64,000 bases of DNA from Roseomonas sp. E05. Lineage in GTDB: Bacteria; Pseudomonadota; Alphaproteobacteria; Acetobacterales; Acetobacteraceae. Location of the stretch: NCBI RefSeq assembly GCF_030063475.1, contig NZ_JASIRT010000003.1, positions 186,001 through 250,000 of the forward strand, in the 5' to 3' direction. A program made the translations under genes and the position numbers. The notes beneath the pieces are model-generated. The model ran no database searches, had not been told where the DNA came from, and saw nothing but the letters and a program-made list of their open reading frames with translations. Below, one piece after another: positions 50,810 to 59,501 of this stretch. Positions within the stretch are counted from its first letter, which is position 1; the number at the start of each line of letters is the position of its first letter.

Positions 50810-51655
50810 TCAGAGCTCCTTGCGGATGTCGATGGCGCGCAGCATGGCCGAGACCAGCAGCAGCACCATGGCCAGCAGCACCACGGCATTTGCCGCCGCC
50901 GCCGGATACTGCATCAGCCCGATCTGGTTGCTGATCATCAGCCCGACCGAGGCGCTCTGCCCGCCGCTCATCAGCCGCACCGTGGCGAAGTCGCCCATGA
51001 CAAGCACCACGACGAAGATGCTGCCGATGCCGATGCCCGGCTTGCTCAGCGGCAGGATGACGCACCACAGCGCCTGCCAGAAGCCCGCACCCGCATCGCG
51101 CGCCGCCTCCAGCAGCCGGCGGTCGATGCGCATCATCGTGTTGAAGATCGGCACCACCATGAACAGCGTGTAGAGATGGACGAAGGCCAGGATCACCGCG
51201 AAATCGGAGAAGAGCAGGAATTCCAGCGGCCGGTCGATGGCGCCGACCGCCAGCAGGCCGTTGTTCAGGATGCCGTTGCGGCCCAGGAAAGGCACCCAGG
51301 CGATCATGCGGATCAGGTTGGAGGTCCAGAAGGGGACGGTGGTGAGCACGAAGAGCACCATCCGCCAGGCCGGGCTCCGCACCACGAAAGCCAGGAAATA
51401 GGCCAGCCAGAAGCCGAGGCCGAGCGTCACCAGCCAGGTCAGGCCGGCGAACCAGAGGGTCTTGAGATAGGTGCGCCAGGTGACCGCGGAGGTGAAGACC
51501 TCCTGATAGTTGGTCAGCACGAAATCAGGGATCAGGCTGAAGCTGTCATAGTCGTAGAAGCTGACGACCACCAGCATGGCCAGGGGAACGACCAGGAAGA
51601 CCAGCAGAACGGCCAGCAAAGGCGCGGTCTGCAGCCAGGGGAAAAGACGGGGCAT
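50810..51655 (-). CDS. ABC transporter permease, PotB type (importer 3)
   Basis: 281 residues with six helices, beginning LFPWLQTAPLLAVLLVFLVV. Docking loop LLEAARDAGAGFWQALWCVI then LPLSKPGI. Start ATG 51655 (MPRLFPWLQT), with TGGAG 11 bases upstream. Two strong family 2 hairpins lie between it and the binding-protein gene, so its level may be lower than that of the binding protein. Confidence 0.88.
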   Translation of the reverse strand: MPRLFPWLQTAPLLAVLLVFLVVPLAMLVVVSFYDYDSFSLIPDFVLTNYQEVFTSAVTWRTYLKTLWFAGLTWLVTLGLGFWLAYFLAFVVRSPAWRMVLFVLTTVPFWTSNLIRMIAWVPFLGRNGILNNGLLAVGAIDRPLEFLLFSDFAVILAFVHLYTLFMVVPIFNTMMRIDRRLLEAARDAGAGFWQALWCVILPLSKPGIGIGSIFVVVLVMGDFATVRLMSGGQSASVGLMISNQIGLMQYPAAAANAVVLLAMVLLLVSAMLRAIDIRKEL

Positions 51656-51678
51656 TCGCGCAAGAACTCCAGCCGAGG

Positions 51679-51735
51679 CCAGGGGAGGCGCCGCCTCCCC
51701 TGGACCCCTCCGCCGGGGTGACCGTGTCACCCCGG
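51679..51735. repeat. Family 2 double hairpin element, inside an operon
   Basis: Hairpin 1: arms CCAGGGGAGGC (51679-51689) and GCCTCCCCTGG (51693-51703). Hairpin 2: arms CCGGGGTGAC (51713-51722) and GTCACCCCGG (51726-51735). ACCCC follows each. It fills the gap between the binding-protein stop (51750) and the next permease (51655). Confidence 0.85.
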
Positions 51736-51749
51736 ACCCCGCCATCAGG

Positions 51750-53024
51750 TCAGGCCGCGATGAACTCATTCCAGCGCCGCACCATGTAGCGGTCCTCGTC
51801 CATCACCGAGTTCCAGCAGACCACCTTGCCCATGCGCTCCATGAAGGAACCGCCATCGCGCACCGCGCCGGCCTTCTCCATCACCTTGCCCTCGGGGGAG
51901 AGGATGTCGGCCGTGGCCGGCTTGCCCTCCATCCAGTAGCCCCACTCGTTCTCGCTCATGTTCTGCTTCGCCGTCTCCAGCACGGCCGAGTAGTAGCCCT
52001 GGCGGTTGAGGAAGGCGCCGGCCCAGCCGGAGAGATACCAGTTCAGGTACTCATAGGCCGCGTCGAGCTGCAGGCCGGAGACGTGGCGCATGATGCCGAG
52101 GCCGGAGCCCCAGGCGCGGTAGCCCTCCGCCAGTGGCTGATAGGTGCAGGGAATGCCGCGCGAGCGCACCGCCGCCACCGCCGGCGACCACATGGACTGG
52201 ATGATCACCTCGCCCGAGGCCATCAGGTTCACGCTCTCGTCGAAACTCTTCCAGAAGGCGCGGAACTGCCCGGCGCGCTTCTGCTCGATCAGGAAGTTGA
52301 TCGTCTTGTCGATCTCGGCCTGGGTCATGTTGCCCTTGTCGCCGTACTTGGCGATGCCCGCGCTCTCGCAGACCATCGCCGCATCCATGATGCCGATGCC
52401 CGGGATGTTCAGGATGCTCGCCTTGCCCTTGAAGGCCGGGTCGATCAGGTCCTTCCAGTTGGTGATCGGGCGGCCCACCAGGTCGGGGCGGATGCCGAGC
52501 GTATCGGCATTGTAGATGGTCGGCAGCAGCGTCATCAGCTCGGTGCGCCTGCCGGCGAAGCTCTTGGCGGCCGGGCTTTCCACGAAGCCGACCGAGAAGG
52601 GCGAGGTGCCCTGGCCCATCGGGCTGTCCGGCGTCAGGCGGCCGGTGGTGAAGATCGGCACGATCTTGTCGATCAGCTTGATCTTCTTGGTGTCGATCGG
52701 CTGCACCGCGCCGGTCGGATAGACCTTCTTGATCGAGAAATACTCGATATCGGCGATGTCGAAGCTGCGCGCCTGGGTGGCGGCGCGCTGCGCCACCGCG
52801 TCCGTATCGGTCACCGTGAGCTGCAGGTTGAAGCCGAGATCCTTCTTCACCTGCTCGGCGATCGGGTTCAGGCCGGAGACGCCGGTGCCGATCTGCCGCA
52901 GCGTCACGTCCTTGATGTTCTGCGCCCAGAGGGTCGGGAAGCCGGTCACGGCCCCGCTGCCCAGCGCGGCACCCGCCAGCGCCAGCGCGCCGCGGCGGGT
53001 GAGGGATGTCTTCGTCTCGGTCAT
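51750..53024 (-). CDS. ABC transporter substrate-binding protein, PotD type (importer 3)
   Basis: 424 residues, longer than the binding proteins of importers 1 and 2. Signal region LTRRGALALAGAALGSGAVT is Tat-like. The mature protein has family 1 features (FDIADIEYFSIKKVYPTGAV, KWNx-type ITNWKDLIDPAFKGKASILN, ASGEVIIQSMWSPAVAAVRS). Start ATG 53024 with AGGAGAAGC upstream. It is the second gene after the ATPase. The ligand is unknown; no catabolic enzyme is linked. Confidence 0.9.
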   Translation of the reverse strand: MTETKTSLTRRGALALAGAALGSGAVTGFPTLWAQNIKDVTLRQIGTGVSGLNPIAEQVKKDLGFNLQLTVTDTDAVAQRAATQARSFDIADIEYFSIKKVYPTGAVQPIDTKKIKLIDKIVPIFTTGRLTPDSPMGQGTSPFSVGFVESPAAKSFAGRRTELMTLLPTIYNADTLGIRPDLVGRPITNWKDLIDPAFKGKASILNIPGIGIMDAAMVCESAGIAKYGDKGNMTQAEIDKTINFLIEQKRAGQFRAFWKSFDESVNLMASGEVIIQSMWSPAVAAVRSRGIPCTYQPLAEGYRAWGSGLGIMRHVSGLQLDAAYEYLNWYLSGWAGAFLNRQGYYSAVLETAKQNMSENEWGYWMEGKPATADILSPEGKVMEKAGAVRDGGSFMERMGKVVCWNSVMDEDRYMVRRWNEFIAA

Positions 53025-53040
53025 CCTTACGCTTCTCCTG

Positions 53041-54033
<993 letters not shown>

Positions 54034-54548
54034 GCGTCTCGCCTCATCCTGTTGCGATGCAGGAAGGTCTCATGCAAGGAGCGCACCACTTTTGGCGGGG
54101 CGTGGCGAAGGGGGGCTCTCCTCGAACTCGACAAAGGGCGGACCCGAGGGAGAATGAATTCTCCCCCCGCACCCCCTCTTCTTCTTTTCTGTCAGTTCGG
54201 TCGCGCGGGCGGCGCGCGCTCACGCCGGGACTGAAGCAGTCCCGGCGGCTGTGACCGGCAGGGGATCAGGGGCGGGCATCGCCACGGGCGTGACCGGAAA
54301 ACTGACAAAAGGAAGGAGGGGGTTTGGGGGAGTTCATCTCCCCCAGGCTTCCCTTCATCGACAGGTTTGGCGGCAGGCCCGCGATCAGGGACAGGGAAAG
54401 CCTGCCTGCCGGCAGGGCAGGCAAAGGGGAAATGCGCAACGGCGCGGCAGGCGCCGGCACAAGAATGCCAGGGCGGCGCGGGGCCGCCCCGGCCCGGGCA
54501 GTCCTCCCGGCCCTGTGGCGACCGGGCCGGGGCGTCAGGAGGCGCTGC
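54034..54548. other. Long intergenic region with family 1 repeats
   Basis: This 515-base gap lies between the start of the importer 3 ATPase (transcribed leftwards) and the stop of the mlaC-like gene. I see no gene. It contains the repeat pair at 54146-54353 and a further hairpin with perfect 10-base arms GCCGGGACTG (54224-54233) and CAGTCCCGGC (54237-54246). Positions 54355-54548 are plain GC-rich DNA with a few short repeats of GGCAGG/CCTGCC. The importer 3 promoter must lie in here, but I cannot place it. Confidence 0.55.
54146..54353. repeat. Family 1 palindromic repeat, head-to-head pair with inner hairpin
   Basis: Unit 1 has arms GGGAGAAT (54148-54155) and ATTCTCCC (54158-54165), then ACCCCCTCTTCTTCTTTTC and TGTCAGTT. 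Inverted unit 2 has AACTGACA before TGGGGGAG (54325-54332) and CTCCCCCA (54338-54345). The spacer is longer than at the other paired loci and holds the inner hairpin at 54224-54246. Confidence 0.8.
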
Positions 54549-55181
54549 TCAGCGGCCTTCGCGGGCCGCCAGCGCGGCGATCTGCCGGCGCATCGCGTCG
54601 AGCAGGGCGCTCACCTGGCCGCCATTGCGGCTGACCACAGAGGAGTACTCGCTGCGCTGGGTCAGCCGCAGCGAGGTGCCCTCGGCGATCACGTCCACCA
54701 CCTGCGGCCGGCCGCCCACATCGCTGACCCGCCAGTCCAGGCTGAAGGGGGCGGTGTTCGGGCGCTCGATGATGGTGTTCACCAGCACGTCGTCCTCGGT
54801 GCGCTGCTGTGCGCGGCCGAGGCTGAAGCGCACCCCCTGGTACTCGCCGAAGCGGGCCGAGAGGTTGCGGATCAGCGTCTCCTCGAACAGCTTCATGTAT
54901 TCCTGCTGCTCCGCCGGCGTGGCGACGCGCCACCAGCGGCCGAGGATGAAGCGGCCGACACCCCCCACGTCCACGGCGTTGCGCAGGATCTGCGCCACCC
55001 GTTGCCGCCGGGCGGCGATCGGCTGGTTGCTGTTCAGCGCCGCCACCAGCTCCTGGCCGGTGGAGTCGATGAAGGAGGCAGCCTGATTGATGTCCATCTC
55101 CGCCCGGGCGGGGGAGGCCGCCAGCAGCGGCAGGGCAGTGGGGGTTGCCAGCGCGACGGCCAGCAGCGAACGGCGATTCAT
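54549..55181 (-). CDS. mlaC: MlaC/Ttg2D family phospholipid-binding protein
   Basis: 210 residues. Signal MNRRSLLAVALATPTALPLL, cleaved after ARA. Mature MlaC-type domain: RRQRVAQILRNAVDVGGVGR, FILGRWWRVATPAEQQEYMK, LFEETLIRNLSARFGEYQGV and QRSEYSSVVSRNGGQVSALL. MlaC shuttles phospholipids between the outer-membrane MlaA and the inner-membrane MlaFEDB complex. Start ATG 55181, after ACGGAACAGG; ATG 55196 is also open. It is 49 bases downstream of mlaA on the same strand. The MlaFED genes are not in the window. Confidence 0.9.
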   Translation of the reverse strand: MNRRSLLAVALATPTALPLLAASPARAEMDINQAASFIDSTGQELVAALNSNQPIAARRQRVAQILRNAVDVGGVGRFILGRWWRVATPAEQQEYMKLFEETLIRNLSARFGEYQGVRFSLGRAQQRTEDDVLVNTIIERPNTAPFSLDWRVSDVGGRPQVVDVIAEGTSLRLTQRSEYSSVVSRNGGQVSALLDAMRRQIAALAAREGR

Positions 55182-55230
55182 CCTGTTCCGTCTCATTCTC
55201 GTTTCGGGCGGCGCGGCGTCGCGCCTGTAT

Positions 55231-56034
55231 TCAACGGGCCGGACCGGCGGGTTCGGTGACATCCAGGCCGGTGCCGAGGGTCGCCGCAGGCGCCTCCCCG
55301 GTGGGGCGGCCGTTGCGGACGTCGTTCCGCCGGCGCTGGCGATAGGCGCTGCGCAGCGTGGCATAGGGGTCCAGGCTGGTTTCGTTGATGGAATCGAGCG
55401 CCTCGATCAGCCCTTCGCGCGTGTCCACCACGGTCAGGCCGTAGCGGGTCCAGCCCAGCGCCTCCGCTGTGCTGTCGCCCTCTCTGATGGCCCAGCCCAC
55501 CGGGTCAGCGGCCACGTCCACTCCAAACCCGGCAAGGTCACGCGGGTTGCTCGGCCCAAGCAGCGGCACGAAGAGGAACGGCCCTTCGTCCAGTCCCCAG
55601 ACCGCCAGCGTCTGCCCGAAATCCTCGGAATGGCCGGGCAGCCCGACCTCCTTCGCCACGTCGAACACGCCACCGATGCCGAAGGTGCTGTTCATCAGGA
55701 AGCGGGCGAGGGTGGTGGCGCTGCGCCGGGTCTCGCCCTGCAGCACGTCATTTATGAGGATCACCGGGCTGCGCAGGTTGCCCAGCGCATTGCGCACGCC
55801 GGTGCGCACCGGCTGCGGCAGGAAGAAGCGGTAGAACTCGGCCGCCGGCCGCAGCAGCACCGTGTCGAGGCCATTGTGCACCGTGTACATGGTGCGGTTG
55901 AACGGCTCCAGCGGGTCGTTGGCCTGCTCATACTCCGCCAGAGCCTCCGGCTCGCTGGCGGGGGGGCGAGTGGCGCAGGCGGAGAGGGCGAGCAGGCCGA
56001 GCAGCAGCAGGGTCGGGCGGCGGAGGAAGGGCAT
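55231..56034 (-). CDS. mlaA: MlaA (VacJ) family lipoprotein
   Basis: 267 residues. Lipoprotein signal LLLLGLLALSACATRPPAS with Cys at about residue 20; the mature part is typical MlaA: NDPLEPFNRTMYTVHNGLDT, VILINDVLQGETRRSATTLA, RFLMNSTFGIGGVFDVAKEV, GLPGHSEDFGQTLAVWGLDE and FLFVPLLGPSNPRDLAGFGV. It sits in the outer membrane and extracts misplaced phospholipids from the outer leaflet. ATG 56034. The C-terminal ~45 residues are low in conservation (RRRNDVRNGRPTGEAPAATL). Confidence 0.93.
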   Translation of the reverse strand: MPFLRRPTLLLLGLLALSACATRPPASEPEALAEYEQANDPLEPFNRTMYTVHNGLDTVLLRPAAEFYRFFLPQPVRTGVRNALGNLRSPVILINDVLQGETRRSATTLARFLMNSTFGIGGVFDVAKEVGLPGHSEDFGQTLAVWGLDEGPFLFVPLLGPSNPRDLAGFGVDVAADPVGWAIREGDSTAEALGWTRYGLTVVDTREGLIEALDSINETSLDPYATLRSAYRQRRRNDVRNGRPTGEAPAATLGTGLDVTEPAGPAR

Positions 56035-56085
56035 TGGATGGGGGATTCCTGGACAACGCTGCCTGGAGGATGGCAAGGACTACAT

Positions 56086-56103
56086 ACATTCTGGGATGAA
56101 TGT
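56086..56103. promoter_or_regulatory. Inverted repeat ACATTC-N6-GAATGT
   Basis: Perfect six-base arms (56086-56091 and 56098-56103) in the comparatively AT-rich gap between divergent mlaA and metF. It could serve either promoter, as it lies about 50 bases from the mlaA start and 115 from the metF start. The repeat is short, so chance is not excluded. Confidence 0.35.
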
Positions 56104-56217
56104 TAGGAATACCTGATGGTAGTACCGGCAGGTGCTGCCAGGGATTTTAACGGTGGGCCTGGCTTCACTTTTCTGCGGCGGTTCAAATCGCCCGGCGGGT
56201 AGGCTATGGGAGAGAGC

Positions 56218-57171
56218 ATGAACCATCTCGCCGACCGCGCCGCCTCCGGCACCCTGCAGCGCTGGCTGACCGGCCCGCGCGTGGCTGGCCTGCCGGTGCC
56301 GACCGAACTGCCGCCCCCGGCGCTTTCCTTCGAGTTCTTCCCGCCCCGCACCGACGCGCTGGAGCAGCAGCTCTGGGCCTGCGTGCGCCGGCTGGAGCCA
56401 CTGGGGCCGCGCTTCGTCTCGGTGACCTACGGCGCCGGCGGCTCCACGCAGGAGCGCACCCATGCCACGGTTGCCCGGCTGGTGCGGGAGACCAGCCTGA
56501 CCCCCGCCGCGCACCTGACCTGCGTCGGCGCCAGCCGCGGCGAGGTGGATGACGTCGCCCGCCGCTACTGGGAGGCCGGGGTGCGCCACATTGTCGCCCT
56601 GCGCGGCGATGCGCCGGCCGGCGAGGGCAGCTATCTGCCGCACCCGGAGGGCTATGCCTATGCCGCTGACCTGGTGGCCGGGCTGCGCCGCATCGGCGAT
56701 TTCGAGATCTCCGTCGCCGCCTATCCGGAGACGCATCCGGCGGCCAGCTCGCCGGGGGCCGACCTGGACAACCTCAAGCGCAAGATCGATGCCGGCGCCA
56801 CCCGCGCCATCACCCAGTATTTCTTCGATACCGAGGTGTTCCTGCGCTTCCTGGACCGCGCCCATGCCGCCGGCATCACCGTGCCGATCGTTCCGGGCAT
56901 CCTGCCGGTCTCGAACTTCAACCAGGTGCGCAAGTTCTCGGCCATGTGCGGCACCACCGTGCCGGGCTGGATGGGCCGCCTCTTCGAGGGGCTCGACGAG
57001 GACCCGGAGACCCGCCGCATGGTCGCCGCCGCGCTGGCCGCCGAGCAGGTGCGCCTGCTGCAGGCCAATGGCGTGGACGAGTTCCACTTCTACACCCTGA
57101 ACCGCGCCGACCTGACCTACGCCATTGCGCATATCCTCGGCGTCCGCCCACAGCCGGCCGCGCTGCCCTGA
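56218..57171 (+). CDS. metF: Methylenetetrahydrofolate reductase
   Basis: 317 residues; reduces 5,10-methylene-THF to 5-methyl-THF for methionine synthesis with FAD. The N-terminal LSFEFFPPRTDALEQQLWAC carries the conserved Glu, followed by VSVTYGAGGSTQERTHATV, VALRGDAPAGEGSYLPHPEG, and ITQYFFDTEVFLRFLDRAHA with PIVPGILPVSNFNQVRKFS. Start ATG 56218 (MNHLADRAAS) directly after GGGAGAGAG; ATG 56206 is the other option. It is divergent from mlaA. Confidence 0.95.
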   Translation: MNHLADRAASGTLQRWLTGPRVAGLPVPTELPPPALSFEFFPPRTDALEQQLWACVRRLEPLGPRFVSVTYGAGGSTQERTHATVARLVRETSLTPAAHLTCVGASRGEVDDVARRYWEAGVRHIVALRGDAPAGEGSYLPHPEGYAYAADLVAGLRRIGDFEISVAAYPETHPAASSPGADLDNLKRKIDAGATRAITQYFFDTEVFLRFLDRAHAAGITVPIVPGILPVSNFNQVRKFSAMCGTTVPGWMGRLFEGLDEDPETRRMVAAALAAEQVRLLQANGVDEFHFYTLNRADLTYAIAHILGVRPQPAALP

Positions 57172-57243
57172 GGCGCCGCCGGGCGCGCGATTGACTCCAC
57201 ATCGGCCGGGGCGCAAATCTTCGCCGCCGGCGGAGGAATAGCC

Positions 57244-57966
57244 ATGGATATCGGAGTCCCGCTGAAGGACCTGGGCGCCATCGAGGTCGCGGACCTGCTC
57301 AAGCTGGTCGATTCGCTCACTGAGGAAGACTGGACCGGCAACACCATGCGGCGGGACATCCTCGCCGCCGGTGCGCATGCCGCGGCCGACAACATCCTGA
57401 TGAAGACCGAGTGGCACCCCTCGGCCAACAGCACGGGCATCCAGCACTTCGAGGACCTAGTCTATGTCTGGGCCAAGGAGCGCGGCGTTGATCCGGCAAA
57501 ATACATGCCGATCGCGCGGGAGGATACCGACCTCTGGCCGGTCTTCACCATGCCGGAATGGCTGCAGTACAAGGATGTGCTGGCTCCCGTCGTCGAGCAG
57601 GTCATCGCGCCGCTGAAGACGCCCCGCGGTGTCGTCACCCGGCTGGCGCTGGTTCGGCTGCGGGCCGGCGCGCATGTCGCGCCGCATACCGACGGCCACC
57701 CGATGGCGGCCAAGGCGCACCGCATCCATCTCTCCCTCAGCAGCACGCCCTCGGTCGAGTACAAGATCGACGGGCGCAAGTTCACCATGCTGAAGGGGCA
57801 CGCCTACGACTTCAACAACCGCGTCCGCCATTCCGTGCGCAACAACGGCAAGCGCGACCGGATCAATCTCTTCGTGGACTACTACCCCGAGCCGGGGCTG
57901 GTGGTGCGCAACCCTCTCGACGTCTCCTCGCCGGCCTACGCGAAGCCGACGCCACGCATCAACTGA
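57244..57966 (+). CDS. Aspartyl/asparaginyl beta-hydroxylase domain protein
   Basis: 240 residues. The double-stranded beta-helix 2-oxoglutarate oxygenase core has iron ligands His and Asp in HVAPHTDGHPM and His in NNRVRHSVRNNGKRDRINLF, with a distal Arg for 2-oxoglutarate in the same block. Members hydroxylate Asp/Asn residues or free substrates. The N-terminal ~70 residues (LKDLGAIEVADLLKLVDSLT) are not typical and may set specificity. ATG 57244 follows GGAGGAATAG. It lies 72 bases after metF. Confidence 0.85.
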   Translation: MDIGVPLKDLGAIEVADLLKLVDSLTEEDWTGNTMRRDILAAGAHAAADNILMKTEWHPSANSTGIQHFEDLVYVWAKERGVDPAKYMPIAREDTDLWPVFTMPEWLQYKDVLAPVVEQVIAPLKTPRGVVTRLALVRLRAGAHVAPHTDGHPMAAKAHRIHLSLSSTPSVEYKIDGRKFTMLKGHAYDFNNRVRHSVRNNGKRDRINLFVDYYPEPGLVVRNPLDVSSPAYAKPTPRIN

Positions 57967-57977
57967 CTGCCATCGCC

Positions 57978-58880
57978 TCAGCGCCCCCGCAGCAGCCGGC
58001 CATAGACCGGCTTGAGCAGGAAGGGGCTGAGGAAGAGCGGGAACTGGCAGAGCGCGAAGAAGAGCAGAATGCGGGGGTCGGTCGCCGCCGGCAGCACCGC
58101 CAGGTAGAGCGCCATGTTGCGGTTGCCGGAGAGCAGGCCGGCGGAAAGCGCCAGCCCCTGGCCCGCCGGCAGGAAGGCCAGTGCCGTCAGCAGGTTGAGC
58201 GCGAAGCTGCCGGCGAAGGCCAGCAGGATGCCGCCCAGCACGAAGCCGGGATCGGCCAGCAGCTTCGCCAGCACCCCGTCCATCACGCCGAAGCCGTAGA
58301 GCACCACCGAGAGCACCACGGCGCCGTCCACCGCCGGACCCCAGCGGTGCAGGCGCTCCGGCCCGGCCAGCCGGCGGATCGCCAGCGAGGCCAGCAGCGG
58401 CAGCCCGACCACCAGGGCCAGCCGCCCCATCAGCGCGCCGATGGAGAGCGAGAGATCCACCCCCAGCAGGCCGAGCGCCAGGGGCGGCGCGGTGAAGGGC
58501 ACCAGCAGGGTGGAGAGCAGCGCGGCGACCAGGGCGATTTCGCCATCCAGCCCGACCAGCCGGGCGAAGGCGGGGGAGGAGGTGGCGGCGCAGCCCGTCG
58601 CCATGATGACCAGCGCGGCGCCGAGCGCTGCGGACCCGCCCTGCGCCAGCCCCGCCATCCACACCACCGCATAGGCGAGCAGCGGGCAGGCCAGCAGCAG
58701 CCAGGCGAGCAGCGCCGCCACCATGACCGGGCGGCGCAGATAGCTCAGCAGCTGCGCCGGATCGACCCGCAGCAGCACCAGCGTCATCAGCAGGGCGACG
58801 GTCGGCGTCACCACGTCGCGCAGTGCCGCCGCCAGGGGCGGCAGCGCCAGGCCGGCGAAAATGCCGGCCGCCAGCAGCAC
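57978..58880 (-). CDS. BASS (bile acid:sodium symporter) family transporter
   Basis: About 300 residues from the listed start, with nine or ten helices. SBF features: IMATGCAATSSPAFARLVGL, ALLSTLLVPFTAPPLALGLL, and LSGNRNMALYLAVLPAATDP, where the GNRN-type motif is usual. Ligands include organic anions. The start is problematic: GTG 58880 lacks a ribosome binding site, while the reading frame remains open upstream with protein-like sequence (ILRLAVRLLEWSARQGS) but no ATG, GTG or TTG. An ATT codon preceded by GAGG at seven bases (about 58932) could be the true start. Confidence 0.8.
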   Translation of the reverse strand: MLLAAGIFAGLALPPLAAALRDVVTPTVALLMTLVLLRVDPAQLLSYLRRPVMVAALLAWLLLACPLLAYAVVWMAGLAQGGSAALGAALVIMATGCAATSSPAFARLVGLDGEIALVAALLSTLLVPFTAPPLALGLLGVDLSLSIGALMGRLALVVGLPLLASLAIRRLAGPERLHRWGPAVDGAVVLSVVLYGFGVMDGVLAKLLADPGFVLGGILLAFAGSFALNLLTALAFLPAGQGLALSAGLLSGNRNMALYLAVLPAATDPRILLFFALCQFPLFLSPFLLKPVYGRLLRGR

Positions 58881-58997
58881 GCTGCCCTGGCGGGCGGACC
58901 ATTCGAGCAGGCGGACGGCAAGGCGGAGAATCGGAGCGTCCTCGCGGCGGAGCGGCGGGAGGTTGGCCGCGTTCGCCTCCCGTTCTATATCCGCTGG

Positions 58998-59501
58998 GTG
59001 CGCACGCCAATCCTCCCATTCCTCGCCCTTTTCCTGCTGCCGTTGCTGGGGGCCGCCCCTGCCTTGGCAGGCTGCGCCGAGGCGCCAGCCCCCAAGGTGA
59101 ACTGGCGCCGCTGCCTGCAGGACGGGCAGGACCTGCGGCAGGTCGACCTCTCCGGCGCCGTGCTGAGCGATGCCAGCTTCGGCCGCACCAAACTGCAGCA
59201 GGCGAAGCTGGTGGGCGTTGAGGCGCCGGAGGCGCGCTTCACCTCCGCCGACCTGACCGGCGCCGACCTCTCCGGCGCCATCCTGCGCAACGCCGAATTC
59301 ACCCGCACCAAGCTCGTCGGGGCCAAGCTGGTGCGGGCCGACCTCCGCCGTGCCCGCTTCTTCCGGGCCGATCTGACCGATGCCGACCTGACCGACGCCG
59401 AGATCGCGGGCGCCGATTTCACCGCCGCCACGCTGGACGGCGCCCGTTGGGTGGACGGGGAGAAGCGCTGCGCCGCCGGCTCCGTGGGGATCTGCCAGTG
59501 A
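58998..59501 (+). CDS. Exported pentapeptide-repeat protein
   Basis: About 167 residues. Signal peptide VRTPILPFLALFLLPLLGAA, cleavage near ALA. A right-handed pentapeptide helix follows, in A(D/N)LXX steps: VDLSGAVLSDASFGRTKLQQ, ADLTGADLSGAILRNAEFTR, ADLRRARFFRADLTDADLTD. The C-terminus has two Cys (EKRCAAGSVGIC) that could pair with CAEAPAP near the signal. GTG 58998 fits the signal peptide, without a clear ribosome binding site. The function is unknown. Its stop overlaps the start of uvrD (GTGA). Confidence 0.78.
   Translation: MRTPILPFLALFLLPLLGAAPALAGCAEAPAPKVNWRRCLQDGQDLRQVDLSGAVLSDASFGRTKLQQAKLVGVEAPEARFTSADLTGADLSGAILRNAEFTRTKLVGAKLVRADLRRARFFRADLTDADLTDAEIAGADFTAATLDGARWVDGEKRCAAGSVGICQ

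Noticed and set aside
56160-56195. tRNA-like T-arm (GGTTCAAATC) before metF
   Set aside because: No matching acceptor, D or anticodon arms surround it.
56104-56217. SAM or SAH riboswitch upstream of metF
   Set aside because: The leader is about 110 bases and I could not match the conserved helices or the ligand-binding core of known SAM/SAH classes.
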